A stretch of DNA of 24,721 bases from Bacteroidia bacterium (GTDB lineage: Bacteria; Bacteroidota; Bacteroidia; Bacteroidales; Prolixibacteraceae), in assembly GCA_025358395.1 (NCBI GenBank), contig JANYJT010000009.1:1-24721 (forward strand), given 5' to 3'. Each line of letters starts with the position of its first letter. Position 1 is the stretch's first letter. The notes under the pieces are model-generated. The model saw only the letters and a program-made list of their open reading frames with translations, had not been told where the DNA came from and made no database searches. Shown here one piece after another: positions 7,743 to 17,700 of this stretch. Made by a program: the position numbers and the translations under genes.

Positions 7743-7771
7743 AAAATGGGCACCCGAAAGGCGCCCATTTT
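7743..7771. terminator. Bidirectional hairpin between queF and eno
   Basis: AAAATGGGC (7743-7751) pairs with GCCCATTTT (7763-7771). A CC/GG inner pair beyond one A-C mismatch closes a CGAAA loop. The stem is flanked by A- and T-rich runs on both sides, and the two flanking genes converge here, so it can end transcription from both. Confidence 0.85.
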
Positions 7772-7791
7772 AATTTATATCAGGTATAAAA

Positions 7792-9105
<1,314 letters not shown>

Positions 9106-9265
9106 TTAAGTGATACAATCTGTTCGTTACCTGAATGATAACTATATTTTAAATAAAAACAGCACGAAGTTAATGAAACTGTCAGAAAATTCAGCAAACA
9201 CTTCATTTCGGGTCAAAATGTTAATGTAAAAATCATGTTGTCTGTTTTGGAAAAATACAAACGAC

Positions 9266-9294
9266 AGACGGGGTGACTAAAAATCACCCCGTCT
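9266..9294. terminator. Strong hairpin between the CarboxypepD-reg gene and eno
   Basis: AGACGGGGTGA (9266-9276) and TCACCCCGTCT (9284-9294) form a perfect 11-bp GC-rich stem with a CTAAAAA loop. It starts 25 bp beyond the 3' end of the minus-strand gene at 9319-10611 and probably ends that transcript. The T-run on the minus-strand side is weak, so termination is probable, not certain. Confidence 0.7.
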
Positions 9295-9318
9295 AATATT
9301 AATTTGTCTAAAGCGAGT

Positions 9319-10611
9319 TTAATTGTTCTTCATCCTTCGCTGAATTTTTTTGATTGCCTGCTCAATTGGCTTTTCGGGTTCAATTACATTGTATACCCCC
9401 CAGAACTCGGGATCAGCAAATCCTGACACCTCATCCATCATGACGACATAAGACTTCAAGCGATCATTAGGTTTGGCATTTTTCACCGGACTTTTTGTCC
9501 AGTCGGTAACAGCCATTTCGATGGTACTGGCATAATGCGTATTGAAGAGTCGTTTCTTCCATTCAATTTTGAAGACAATCTCCGCTCTTGAATAACCAAA
9601 AAACCATTTCCCGTCCTTTTCACGATAGTTAACCTGGTATGTGGCCTCTGTTGGATAAACTTTGGCTCCCATGGGTTTCTTTCGGATAAACAGGTCGGAG
9701 GCAGCATATTTGTCGGTGACATTGAGACTAAAGGTGGCACTTATGATGGCCAGCGATTCAGTATCTACGTACAATTTACCATAATAGAGTGGCTCTTTGA
9801 CAAATTCCCTTTGCTTGAAATCGATGACATACATCAATCTCTCTCCTATTTTAGAGACATTTTCGATGGTGAATTCATAGTTCCCCATCATGTCTTCGGT
9901 AAAGACCATTTCGGGATTTTTCATGATATCCAGCATCACCGAGGTGTAAGGACCGCCTTGCAGCTTAAAGGTAATGGTATCCAACCTGGTGTAATCGGTG
10001 TTTTTTCTCCCTTTGGAAAGCTCTATCTGATCGGCTCTCGCAGACAGGCACGGTTGTTTGTAAAGATCAAGCACTGCTTCCGACAAGGAGACATACGTTT
10101 TGTTCTTTTTGATCGTCTCACGGTAGAAAACAATCATTTTATTTTGATCGTTACTGAAATTTTCAGCCCTTCGGTTCATAATTGAACGCATGAGCAAATC
10201 CGGATCTTTTGGATGGACATTAATCGTACTGAGCGTAATTGTGAGCAGTTCAAGCTCTATCTTGTTCTTATCCGGTTTCATGGAAGAAAGCGGTATAACT
10301 TTATCCTTGTGGCCAAGGTAAGAAACGATGACATTTCCCTCCGTCTTTAAAACGGGAACCTTAAATGAAAATTCTCCGTCGCTGTTGGCAACCGTGGAGA
10401 GGTTGGTCCCTTCCAGTGTCAGCGTAGCAAAACCCAATGATTTTCTGGATTCCATGTCAATCACAAAGCCTTTGTATTGCACGTAATTAAGTGAATCCGG
10501 AACATTTTTCAACCTGTCCGCAGCCCTCAGGCCGCTAGACCATAAAACGATCAGCAAGAGAATCATGAACTGAAGGGGATGACCAAACCGGAAATTAATT
10601 TGAGTTTTCAT
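9319..10611 (-). CDS. Secreted protein with N-terminal carboxypeptidase-regulatory-like domain
   Basis: The product has 430 residues. Residues 14-31 are a signal peptide core (FMILLLIVLWSSGLRAA). Residues about 45-120 match the carboxypeptidase-D regulatory-like beta-sandwich seen at the start of many Bacteroidota outer-membrane proteins: YKGFVIDMESRKSLGFATLTLEGTN, SDGEFSFKVP, VSYLGHKD. The remainder is mainly beta and resembles the periplasmic part of DUF5686-type proteins, but no full C-terminal barrel is evident and it ends in a Lys/Arg-rich helix. It probably sits in the periplasm or at the outer membrane. It is divergent from the patatin gene across a 244-bp gap and is followed by a hairpin. 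Function is not known. Confidence 0.75.
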   Translation of the reverse strand: MKTQINFRFGHPLQFMILLLIVLWSSGLRAADRLKNVPDSLNYVQYKGFVIDMESRKSLGFATLTLEGTNLSTVANSDGEFSFKVPVLKTEGNVIVSYLGHKDKVIPLSSMKPDKNKIELELLTITLSTINVHPKDPDLLMRSIMNRRAENFSNDQNKMIVFYRETIKKNKTYVSLSEAVLDLYKQPCLSARADQIELSKGRKNTDYTRLDTITFKLQGGPYTSVMLDIMKNPEMVFTEDMMGNYEFTIENVSKIGERLMYVIDFKQREFVKEPLYYGKLYVDTESLAIISATFSLNVTDKYAASDLFIRKKPMGAKVYPTEATYQVNYREKDGKWFFGYSRAEIVFKIEWKKRLFNTHYASTIEMAVTDWTKSPVKNAKPNDRLKSYVVMMDEVSGFADPEFWGVYNVIEPEKPIEQAIKKIQRRMKNN

Positions 10612-10855
10612 TTTGAAAAGTATTAAATTGGACGATGATGAGCCCTTGTTTTACCGGAAAATTGATTGTTTAAGCTTATACTTCATAAAACTGCTCTATT
10701 CAACCTATACGTTTGAGCCCAATCGCTTTTCAGGCATTACTACAGTCAAGACAGCCATGGTAAAATTTACCCTTAATTTAAGATTAAAAAAAATATTTTT
10801 TGAAGGAAATTCGTTTAATTAGGTGTTATGTTCATGATTTAATTAGCTTTAGGAG

Positions 10856-13027
10856 ATGAAAAGGTCAGTGATCACGTTTTTATTACTCAGTTTGTCGTTG
10901 CTGGCCTTGGCGCAACCCCATAGCCGGCGTCCCAAAATTGGCTTAGTGCTATCCGGTGGCGGAGCAAAGGGTTTTGCCCATGTCGGGGTATTGAAAGTAT
11001 TGGAAGAAGCAAAGATTCCCATTGATTATATTGCAGGAACAAGCATTGGCGCCATAGTCGGAGGATTGTATGCCTGTGGATATGATGCGGCTACGCTTGA
11101 GAAGCTTGTTAAAAGCCAGGATTGGAACAGTCTGCTGAGTAATGAATATAAACCGGAATTTATTACCCCTTTCGACCAGTTGGATGAGTCGCGTTACAAT
11201 GTTCGTTTCCCGTTCGAAGAGAAAAAGCTTGCCTTATCCAATGGCATCCTCAATGGCCAGAATGCCATGGAGCTCCTCTCATACCTGACTATTGGTTATC
11301 ATGATGTGTTTGATTTTTCCAAATTACCGATTCCATTCCTTTGTATTGCAACCGATTTGACCAACGGTCAGGAGGTGGTTTTGGACAAAGGATACCTTGC
11401 CAAAGCCTTACGCGCCAGCATGTCGATCCCGGTTGCCTTCACCTCCACCGAAATCAATGGCCAAATGCTGGTAGATGGCGGAATTGTCAACAACTATCCG
11501 GTCGACAGGTGTATAGAAATGGGGGCAGACAAGATAATTGGCGTGGATATTATGGACAGTTTAATGACCAATGAGGATATTAAAGGCATTTCACAAGTTG
11601 TCTCTCAGATGATAAACTTTATGGGGCAGCAAAGAAGCAAGAAAAATGCCAAAGAGGTTGATATTTATATCCGTCCATACATCCATGGTTATTCTGCTGC
11701 CAGTTTTAGCGCCGAATCTGCCGAGGCCTTGATTAAAAGAGGAGAGGATGCGGCAAGAAGGGTATTGCCGCAACTGATCCGATTAAGAGATTCACTTGGT
11801 GTGGAGGCCAAACCCAGGACACTTCATCGTTTTATTAACAAGGATACTACGATGGTTATCAGCCAGATAGAAGTGACAGGTACCGACAGGGCCAAAATTG
11901 CCTTTTATCTGGGTCAGATAGGGATTAAGCGCGATCAGCATGTCACACTTGACCACCTCAAAAATGGCATTTCGAGGCTCTATTCTACAGGAAATTATGA
12001 ATATGTTAATTATCAACTTGTTGGAAGTATAAAGAAAACGCTCAAAGTGGAGGTAAAAGAGCGGAAAAACAACAAGATTAATGCAGGATTGCATTATGAT
12101 TCAGAAATGAAAGCGGCTATGCTTGTAAACGTTACCTTGAGAAACCAGAATTTCTTCGGATCCCGGTTCTCAATGGATGCCAAATTATCCCAATTCCCCA
12201 TGTTTGCCGGACAATACTCTATCGACAGGGGGTGGAGACCAGGATTTTACTCAAAACTAATGTATGTTTCGGATCGGTTTTACAGATACAGGACAGGAAA
12301 GAAAACTGCAGAAATTGACATGTCACTGGTCAACCTGAAGCTGGCCGGGCACTCCTTTATCACCGATGCCACCCGTTTTACCCTTGGTACTTCGATTGAC
12401 GCCTATAAGTTAACGTCTGCCATCGGAGATACCAGCAGTTACCGCATCAAAAACAAAGTCTATTTCAATGTTTTTGCCAAGATTGAACACAGTCGTCTGA
12501 ACAAAATTTATTTCCCGACAAAAGGCACCAATATAAGCGGCGGAGCCAAACTTTTGCTCAACAATGGAACTTTAACTCCAGTCTTACTCGGCGACTTTTT
12601 CTTCAAAAGAGCACGCTCAGTGTCTGATCGAATTACACTTCTCTATACCATTAACAGCAGATTGGTTTTTGGTGACAATGAATCCTACTTCCACAGAACT
12701 TTTTTGGGCGGGGTACAACAGACCGATTACATGGAGAACAATGTCCCATTTAACGGATTGCGCAGGATGGAGATCAATACTGCCAGCGTAGGTACCGCCA
12801 GGCTTGAAGCACGATTGAGAATGTGGGAAAAGATTTACATCTCTCTGACCGGCGATTTCGGAATGTACAGCGAAGACAGGCTCTTTTTGACCAATCAGAA
12901 GACCATTTATGGCTTTGGGCTGAACGCGGCTTATGACAGTGCAGTTGGTCCACTGGAATTCAACATGAGTCTGTCAAGTTTGGAGAAGAATGTCGTTCCA
13001 TTCCTTTCGCTGGGTTATTGGTTCTGA
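10856..13027 (+). CDS. Patatin-like phospholipase fused to POTRA and outer-membrane barrel (PlpD-like)
   Basis: The product has 723 residues. A signal peptide covers residues 1-19. A patatin domain (about 27-310) has the oxyanion-hole loop SGGGAKG (33-39), the nucleophile Ser63 in GTSIG, and the dyad Asp207 in VDGG. A POTRA-like segment lies at about 333-402 (TMVISQIEVTGTDRAK...LKVEVKER). The rest is a C-terminal 16-strand-type barrel of the Omp85/D15 class ending in the aromatic LGYWF, a typical BAM signal. This order matches the PlpD/type Vd autotransporter-like family: a lipase joined to its own outer-membrane pore. An AGGAG touches the ATG with no spacing and is unlikely to act as a ribosome site. 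The substrate is unknown; phospholipid is expected. Confidence 0.9.
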   Translation: MKRSVITFLLLSLSLLALAQPHSRRPKIGLVLSGGGAKGFAHVGVLKVLEEAKIPIDYIAGTSIGAIVGGLYACGYDAATLEKLVKSQDWNSLLSNEYKPEFITPFDQLDESRYNVRFPFEEKKLALSNGILNGQNAMELLSYLTIGYHDVFDFSKLPIPFLCIATDLTNGQEVVLDKGYLAKALRASMSIPVAFTSTEINGQMLVDGGIVNNYPVDRCIEMGADKIIGVDIMDSLMTNEDIKGISQVVSQMINFMGQQRSKKNAKEVDIYIRPYIHGYSAASFSAESAEALIKRGEDAARRVLPQLIRLRDSLGVEAKPRTLHRFINKDTTMVISQIEVTGTDRAKIAFYLGQIGIKRDQHVTLDHLKNGISRLYSTGNYEYVNYQLVGSIKKTLKVEVKERKNNKINAGLHYDSEMKAAMLVNVTLRNQNFFGSRFSMDAKLSQFPMFAGQYSIDRGWRPGFYSKLMYVSDRFYRYRTGKKTAEIDMSLVNLKLAGHSFITDATRFTLGTSIDAYKLTSAIGDTSSYRIKNKVYFNVFAKIEHSRLNKIYFPTKGTNISGGAKLLLNNGTLTPVLLGDFFFKRARSVSDRITLLYTINSRLVFGDNESYFHRTFLGGVQQTDYMENNVPFNGLRRMEINTASVGTARLEARLRMWEKIYISLTGDFGMYSEDRLFLTNQKTIYGFGLNAAYDSAVGPLEFNMSLSSLEKNVVPFLSLGYWF

Positions 13028-13029
13028 AA

Positions 13030-13060
13030 TTTCCTACGCTGACGCGGATATCTATCTTTG
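13030..13060 (+). promoter_or_regulatory. Promoter of the PBP4-type carboxypeptidase gene
   Basis: TTTC (13030-13033), a 19-nt spacer and TATCTTTG (13053-13060) fit the Bacteroidota consensus TTTG-N19-TAnnTTTG with a single mismatch. It lies just after the stop of the patatin gene and 26 nt before the ATG at 13087, so the downstream gene can be transcribed independently. Confidence 0.75.
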
Positions 13061-13086
13061 CAAAAACAATTCTCAAAATCGGTAAA

Positions 13087-14517
13087 ATGAAGAAATATTT
13101 GCTGTTCATACTTTTATTTTTCAACGCTTTGCAGGTTATCAATGCGCAACAAAACCCTTCCGACCATTTTTTCAATACCGAGAAATTAAAAACAGCCTCA
13201 TACAGCATATACGCAGTAGATGCCAATACAGGTAGCAAGATTGTAGAAACTTCTCAGAAAAGCCTTTCCACAGCCAGTGTTATGAAACTGTTTACCAGCG
13301 CAGTTGCCTTGGAGCTGCTAGGTCCGGACTATACCTTTTCGACGACTCTGTCCTATACCGGAAGCATAAACCTTCAAAATAATATCCTGATCGGAAATCT
13401 TATCCTGAAAGGAGGAGGCGACCCGGCCTTCTACTCTTCATTTTTCGAAGACCACTACAGCAATTGCTTTGAAAACTGGATCGGTGAATTAAAAAAGAGA
13501 GGCATCAAAAAGATCAATGGCAACCTTTTACTCGATCTCTCAGCCTTGCCACACGCCTCGATTCCGGGTGATTGGGGATGGGAAGATATAGGCAATTATT
13601 ATGGTGCAGGCGTCTCGGCCCTGACGTTTGGAGACAATCTTTACAGCATCCATTTCTCTTCCTCCAAAACCCCGGGGTCGAAAGCAACCATCAAATACAT
13701 CGATCCTGAGATAAAAGATCTCAATCTTGAAAACCTGGTCTTCGCATCCGCTGAAGCCGGTGACAATACCATTGTGTACGGGGCACCAGGTTCGGCACAA
13801 CAATCCATCCGGGGAACAATCCCCGCAGGAGAGAACGATTTTGTGGTCAAAGCCGCCATGCCGGATCCACCACTAGCAGCCGGACTGACATTTGTAAAAA
13901 AGCTGAAAGAGGCAGGCATTGAGATTTCAGGAATTGTTGCCAAAGCGGAGTCTGGTGATAATCAAAACTGTACCTTGCTCGGTCTGCAGTTGTCTCCTCC
14001 ATTGGAAGAGCTGATCATACCGCTCAACAAGGAGAGTCTCAATTTATATGCCGAACACCTTTTATGCGAAATTGGACGCAAAAGCTCCGGCGAACCAACT
14101 GTTGCAAAGGGCCTTGAAGCCTATAAACGGTTTTGTCAGGACAAAGGAATCGATATCAATGGATTCTTCCCCGAAGATGGCAGCGGTCTCTCCAGGAGCA
14201 ATGCACTAACGTCCAAAACCCTTGTCGAAACGATGAAATTGATGTATGATTGCAAGTTCAGAACAATCTTCTTCAATGCTTTACCAATTGCCGGAGTGGA
14301 TGGCACGCTTCGTCATTCATTTAAAGGAACACCGCTTGAAAAAAATGTCACGGCAAAAACCGGTTCCATGGCACGGGTCAGGAGTATCGCCGGAATGATG
14401 AAAACCAAAAACAAAAAAACAATTCTCTTCGCCATCATCCTCAACAATTTCGACCTTAAATCAGCCGAAGCCTCCAAGTTGCTGGAATCAATCCTGTTGT
14501 CATTTTACAATGATTAA
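13087..14517 (+). CDS. dacB: D-alanyl-D-alanine carboxypeptidase/endopeptidase, PBP4 (DacB) family
   Basis: The 476-residue periplasmic enzyme trims or opens peptidoglycan cross-links. A signal peptide MKKYLLFILLFFNALQVINA (1-20) precedes the three penicillin-binding motifs: SVMK (Ser64, Lys67), SLN (317-319) and KTG (424-426). EDGSGLSR (363-370) is also typical of peptidase family S13. Insertions between SxxK and SxN account for the size, as in E. coli DacB (477 residues). I chose the ATG at 13087. The frame is open from 13018, but that start would overlap the patatin gene, read through the promoter and hide the signal peptide. Confidence 0.93.
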   Translation: MKKYLLFILLFFNALQVINAQQNPSDHFFNTEKLKTASYSIYAVDANTGSKIVETSQKSLSTASVMKLFTSAVALELLGPDYTFSTTLSYTGSINLQNNILIGNLILKGGGDPAFYSSFFEDHYSNCFENWIGELKKRGIKKINGNLLLDLSALPHASIPGDWGWEDIGNYYGAGVSALTFGDNLYSIHFSSSKTPGSKATIKYIDPEIKDLNLENLVFASAEAGDNTIVYGAPGSAQQSIRGTIPAGENDFVVKAAMPDPPLAAGLTFVKKLKEAGIEISGIVAKAESGDNQNCTLLGLQLSPPLEELIIPLNKESLNLYAEHLLCEIGRKSSGEPTVAKGLEAYKRFCQDKGIDINGFFPEDGSGLSRSNALTSKTLVETMKLMYDCKFRTIFFNALPIAGVDGTLRHSFKGTPLEKNVTAKTGSMARVRSIAGMMKTKNKKTILFAIILNNFDLKSAEASKLLESILLSFYND

Positions 14518-14626
14518 ATATTACAACTGCCATTTTCAAAAGAATATTATTAGGCCTAAGCGCCATGGTAAATAATTACTTATTTTTACAAGACCAATAT
14601 GTTATAGAATTAAAGAATTAGATGAA

Positions 14627-14890
14627 ATGAGCTCACATAATATTAAACTTGAAAATTCAGAACTCACCGCAGAACTATGTTACTCAGCCTTTTTAAGTCT
14701 GCCAGAAGTGGAGAAAGAAAGCTTTATCAGCAGGTTATTAAAAAATTTAAATAACAAAGCATTAGTCATCACCTCAACCGGAAAACTTTTGTCTAAAAAA
14801 CAATATGTAGCTCATATTGAATCCATAAGCCACGAAGTCAAAGAAGGGATCTTCATTCCTCACGAAGATATCCTAAAAGATTTGAAATGA
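14627..14890 (+). CDS. Putative antitoxin of a type II toxin-antitoxin pair
   Basis: This is a small, charged, mostly helical protein of 87 residues with no recognised DNA-binding motif. Its C-terminal part (SHEVKEGIFIPHEDILKDLK) resembles the tail of antitoxins found next to ParE/RelE toxins. The last four bases, ATGA at 14887-14890, overlap the start of the next gene, the usual coupled antitoxin-toxin arrangement. The assignment depends on the partner gene. Confidence 0.6.
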   Translation: MSSHNIKLENSELTAELCYSAFLSLPEVEKESFISRLLKNLNNKALVITSTGKLLSKKQYVAHIESISHEVKEGIFIPHEDILKDLK

Positions 14891-15201
14891 CAAAACTGAA
14901 AATCAAATGGTCCCTGCATGCAAAAAGAAGTCTTGACTTAATCTCTGCTACCATTGAAATGGATTCCCCTTCAAATGCGAAATTCGTTAAGCGGACATTG
15001 ATTCTGCTCGTTGGTTCATTGATTGATTTCCCTTTAAAATTCCCAATTGATCCATTCATTCCTCAAAGCAAAGGCATTTTCAGATTTGTGAGCAAATGGA
15101 ATTATAAAATTGTATACGAAATTACTCTCAATGGGATTATAGTCATTGACATATTCCACACAGCCCAAAACCCCGGAAAATTAGAAGATGCATCGCGTTA
15201 A
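14887..15201 (+). CDS. ParE/RelE-superfamily toxin
   Basis: The product has 104 residues. The family pattern is visible: an N-terminal strand and helix (KIKWSLHAKRSLDLISATIE), a central basic segment, the GIFRFVSKWNYKIVYEI beta-hairpin, and the C-terminal VIDIFHTAQNPGKL that matches the 'hxxFHxxQdP' ending of ParE/RelE proteins. Such toxins act on gyrase or on ribosome-bound mRNA; which applies here cannot be decided. It overlaps its presumed antitoxin by 4 bp and lies about 170 bp upstream of the ilv promoter, in the same direction. Confidence 0.75.
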   Translation: MTKLKIKWSLHAKRSLDLISATIEMDSPSNAKFVKRTLILLVGSLIDFPLKFPIDPFIPQSKGIFRFVSKWNYKIVYEITLNGIIVIDIFHTAQNPGKLEDASR

Positions 15202-15374
15202 AAACATATGAGGTGAACTTTAAGACATCAAAATAACCGGGCGTGATATATAAAACGTATAAAAATGAATTTTGAATTTTTGGTTAAAATATTCCATAAT
15301 TCACAAACCCTAACAAAAAGAGTGCAAAATCTTTGATTTATCAATTATTTAACCTTGATTGCTTACAATTTTAT

Positions 15375-15404
15375 TTTGTGGTGATTTTTTTATTAATACT
15401 TTTG
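15375..15404 (+). promoter_or_regulatory. Promoter of the ilv-leu operon
   Basis: TTTG (15375-15378), an 18-nt spacer and TACTTTTG (15397-15404) match the Bacteroidota housekeeping promoter at every defined base. Transcription would begin near 15410, giving a leader of about 210 nt before ilvD. The rest of the gap, 15202-15374, is AT-rich and shows nothing I can identify. Confidence 0.8.
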
Positions 15405-15478
15405 TCGCAGTTGATCTGCCCAATAAATCAAATTGCGCACTTCTGTAACAAAAATTTAACTTTCGAGTATTAATGCTT

Positions 15479-15541
15479 ATGAAAACTTCCTTTGACACTC
15501 TCCTCCTCGTGGTTATTCTAATTCTCGTCTCTGCCGGTTGA
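15479..15541 (+). CDS. Branched-chain leader peptide of the ilv-leu attenuator
   Basis: The product is MKTSFDTLLLVVILILVSAG, 20 residues, with residues 8-17 an unbroken run of Leu (5), Val (3) and Ile (2). Stalling of a ribosome here would report shortage of any of the operon's three end products. An in-frame ATG at 15473 could add two residues. It looks superficially like a signal peptide but is followed at once by a stop and by the attenuator. The three Leu codons at 15500-15508 include CCTCCTC, which is the exact complement of GAGGAGG at 15540-15546, over the stop codon. Confidence 0.85.
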   Translation: MKTSFDTLLLVVILILVSAG

Positions 15542-15612
15542 GGAGGTTAAGTCTTTGTGATGACAAAATATAGATGAACCTTTCTCCACAAAACGAGAAA
15601 GGTTCTTTTTTT
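15502..15612 (+). promoter_or_regulatory. ilv-leu transcription attenuator (pause, antiterminator and terminator segments)
   Basis: There are four mutually exclusive segments. Segment 1, CCTCCTC (15502-15508, Leu codons), pairs with segment 2, GAGGAGG (15540-15546). Segment 2 extended, GAGGAGGTT (15540-15548), can instead pair with segment 3, AACCTTTCTC (15577-15586), with one bulge and one G-U pair. Segment 3 otherwise pairs with segment 4, GAGAAAGGTTC (15595-15605), to form the terminator. A ribosome stalled on the Leu codons covers segment 1, freeing 2 to hold 3, so transcription continues. A ribosome at the stop codon covers 2, so the terminator forms. This logic is inferred from pairing; the pairings are read directly from the sequence. 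Confidence 0.8.
15576..15612 (+). terminator. Intrinsic terminator of the ilv-leu attenuator
   Basis: GAACCTTTCTC (15576-15586) and GAGAAAGGTTC (15595-15605) form a perfect 11-bp stem with loop CACAAAAC, followed by seven T residues (15606-15612). It sits 11 nt before the ilvD ATG, with no other gene for it to terminate than the short leader peptide. Confidence 0.9.
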
Positions 15613-15623
15613 AAGAAAAAATT

Positions 15624-17456
15624 ATGCAAAAAGGGTTAAGAAGCAATCAGTCTACGCAAGGGCGTAAAATGGCAGGAGCCAGAAGCTTGTGGCGTGCCAA
15701 TGGCATGAAGGAAAACCATTTTGGAAAGCCCATCATTGCCATTGTCAACTCTTTCACACAGTTCGTGCCGGGTCATGCGCACCTGCATGAGATCGGTCAG
15801 ATGGTCAAGAAACTGGTTGAAGCCGAAGGATGCTTTGCCGCCGAGTTCAACACCATCGCCATCGACGATGGAATTGCCATGGGGCACAGCGGCATGCTTT
15901 ATTCCCTTCCCTCCCGCGATCTGATAGCCGATAGTGTTGAATACATGGTCAACGCCCACCAGGCAGACGCCATGATCTGCATCTCCAATTGCGACAAAAT
16001 TACCCCGGGCATGCTGATGGCCTCCATGCGGCTGAACATCCCCTCCATCTTCGTTTCAGGCGGACCGATGGAAGCCGGCGAAATCCGCGGCAAGCAATAT
16101 GACCTGGTCGACGCGATGGTGATGGGCGCCGACGATTCGGTCGATAGTCAGCTGCTTTCTGAAGTAGAACAAGATGCCTGTCCCACCTGCGGATCCTGCT
16201 CCGGCATGTTTACTGCCAACTCCATGAACTGCCTCACCGAAGCCCTGGGCCTCTCCCTACCGGGAAACGGCACCATCGTTGCCACACATGCCAACAGAAA
16301 AAAGCTTTTCGAAAAAGCTGCCAAACGCATCGTCGAGATCACAAATGCTTATTATCTGGATAGTGACGAAAGTGTTTTGCCGCGCTCAATCGCGACCCGC
16401 GCTGCCTTCATGAACGCCATGACTCTCGATATTGCCATGGGCGGATCCACGAATACTGTCCTGCATCTCCTGGCCATCGCCCATGAAGCCGATGTCGATT
16501 TTACCATGAAAGATATGGACGAATTATCGCGCAGTGTGCCTTGTATTTGCAAAGTGGCTCCAAGCTCAGCCTATCATATCCAGGATGTGAACAGGGCCGG
16601 CGGAATCATGGGAATTCTCGGGGAACTCGAAAGAAAAAATTTACTGAATCTTCAGGTGTCACGCGTGGATGAGCCAAACCTGGCAGCAGCCATCGAAAAA
16701 TGGGATGTCTTAAGGGTTGACGATGGTTCAGAAGCAAAAAAATGGTACGCATCGGCACCCGGAAACTTAGGCCGCAACCTGGTATTGGGTTCGCAGGAAA
16801 AATATTACACCGAACTGGATCTCGATCGTCAGAAAGGTTGCATCCGCGAGGTGGACCACGCCTTTTCGAAGGAGGGCGGACTGGCGGTCCTGTATGGAAA
16901 CATTGCCCGCAGCGGGTGTATTGTGAAAACGGCAGGTGTTGATGCTTCGGTTTATCACTTCGAAGGGACAGCCCGGGTTTTCGAATCCCAGGAAGATTCC
17001 TGTACAGGTATCCTGGAAGGAAAAGTAAAAGCCGGCGACGTGGTTATCATCCGCTACGAAGGGCCAAAAGGAGGACCTGGGATGCAGGAAATGCTCTATC
17101 CGACTTCCTATTTAAAATCACGAAAACTTGATAAAGTTTGTGCCTTGCTAACTGATGGCCGATTCTCGGGTGGAACTTCCGGACTCTCCATTGGTCACGT
17201 CTCACCCGAAGCAGCAGCCGGCGGCGAGATCTCACTGGTCGAAGATGGCGATAAAATTGTCATCGACATTCCCGGCAGGTCTATCGAATGGATCGTCAGC
17301 GAAAAGGAGTTGGCACTGCGCAAGAGCAAACAGGAAGCGCGCGGGAAAGAAGCCTTTAAACCGGCAACCAGAATTCGTGAGATCAGCAGAGCCCTGAAGG
17401 CTTACGCGCAAAATGTTTCCTCGGCTGATTTGGGTGCGATTCGTTTGATAGAATAA
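15624..17456 (+). CDS. ilvD: Dihydroxy-acid dehydratase
   Basis: The 610-residue enzyme performs the third common step of valine and isoleucine synthesis, dehydrating 2,3-dihydroxy-3-methylbutanoate and the methylpentanoate analogue. Iron-sulphur ligands are expected at Cys123 ([10 protein letters not shown]) and Cys192 ([18 protein letters not shown]). The N-terminal [13 protein letters not shown] matches the E. coli-like subgroup. The C-terminal [22 protein letters not shown] motif is also present. Length matches E. coli IlvD (616). It is the first structural gene behind the attenuator. The 369-bp gap to ilvB is filled by repeats. Confidence 0.96.
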   Translation: MQKGLRSNQSTQGRKMAGARSLWRANGMKENHFGKPIIAIVNSFTQFVPGHAHLHEIGQMVKKLVEAEGCFAAEFNTIAIDDGIAMGHSGMLYSLPSRDLIADSVEYMVNAHQADAMICISNCDKITPGMLMASMRLNIPSIFVSGGPMEAGEIRGKQYDLVDAMVMGADDSVDSQLLSEVEQDACPTCGSCSGMFTANSMNCLTEALGLSLPGNGTIVATHANRKKLFEKAAKRIVEITNAYYLDSDESVLPRSIATRAAFMNAMTLDIAMGGSTNTVLHLLAIAHEADVDFTMKDMDELSRSVPCICKVAPSSAYHIQDVNRAGGIMGILGELERKNLLNLQVSRVDEPNLAAAIEKWDVLRVDDGSEAKKWYASAPGNLGRNLVLGSQEKYYTELDLDRQKGCIREVDHAFSKEGGLAVLYGNIARSGCIVKTAGVDASVYHFEGTARVFESQEDSCTGILEGKVKAGDVVIIRYEGPKGGPGMQEMLYPTSYLKSRKLDKVCALLTDGRFSGGTSGLSIGHVSPEAAAGGEISLVEDGDKIVIDIPGRSIEWIVSEKELALRKSKQEARGKEAFKPATRIREISRALKAYAQNVSSADLGAIRLIE

Positions 17457-17458
17457 AA

Positions 17459-17500
17459 GGGGGCGACTTGGCGAGGGGGAGAGGGGGCGATTGCGACTCC
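17459..17500. repeat. G-rich GGGGGCGA word array after ilvD
   Basis: GGGGGCGA occurs at 17459-17466 and 17483-17490, with GGCGAGGGGGA between them and a GCGAC echo after. It starts 2 nt after the ilvD stop. It is not a terminator-type hairpin. Confidence 0.65.
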
Positions 17501-17545
17501 AAAATGTTGATCCTTGAATTTGAAAAAGGGGAAAGAGAGAAGAAA

Positions 17546-17641
17546 TGAAACGGAGAAACGGAGAAACGGTGAAACGGTGAAACGGTGAAACGGTGAAACT
17601 GAGAAACGGAGAAACAGAGAAACGGTGAAACTGAGAAACGG
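17546..17641. repeat. Twelve tandem 8-bp units (T/A)GAAACGG
   Basis: Twelve units in perfect 8-bp register, of the forms TGAAACGG, AGAAACGG, TGAAACTG and AGAAACAG. The copies vary only at positions 1 and 7. On the minus strand the array lies in a long open frame with repetitive Ser-Pro-Phe text that also runs antisense to ilvD and into ilvB; I do not regard this as a gene. Confidence 0.9.
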
Positions 17642-17700
17642 AGAAGAATGAAGATAGAAGATTGAAACGTAGAAATTGGGAAACAGGGTCGAATTTGTAA

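Noticed and set aside
10613..10822. TTG-started frame of 69 codons between the divergent secreted-protein and patatin genes
   Set aside because: It has a weak start, no recognisable domain and AT-driven composition, and it lies in the region expected to hold two divergent promoters.
13018..13086. Upstream extension of the DacB frame
   Set aside because: It overlaps the patatin gene end and the TTTC-N19-TATCTTTG promoter, and would bury the signal peptide that starts at 13087.
15479..15541. Leader frame as a secreted or membrane micropeptide
   Set aside because: The hydrophobic run could suggest a membrane peptide, but the all-branched-chain content, the complementary stop-codon region, the terminator and the ilv genes make an attenuator leader the better reading.
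17546..17641. Tandem 8-mers as a CRISPR array
   Set aside because: The units are contiguous with no spacers, and 8 bp is far too short for CRISPR repeats.
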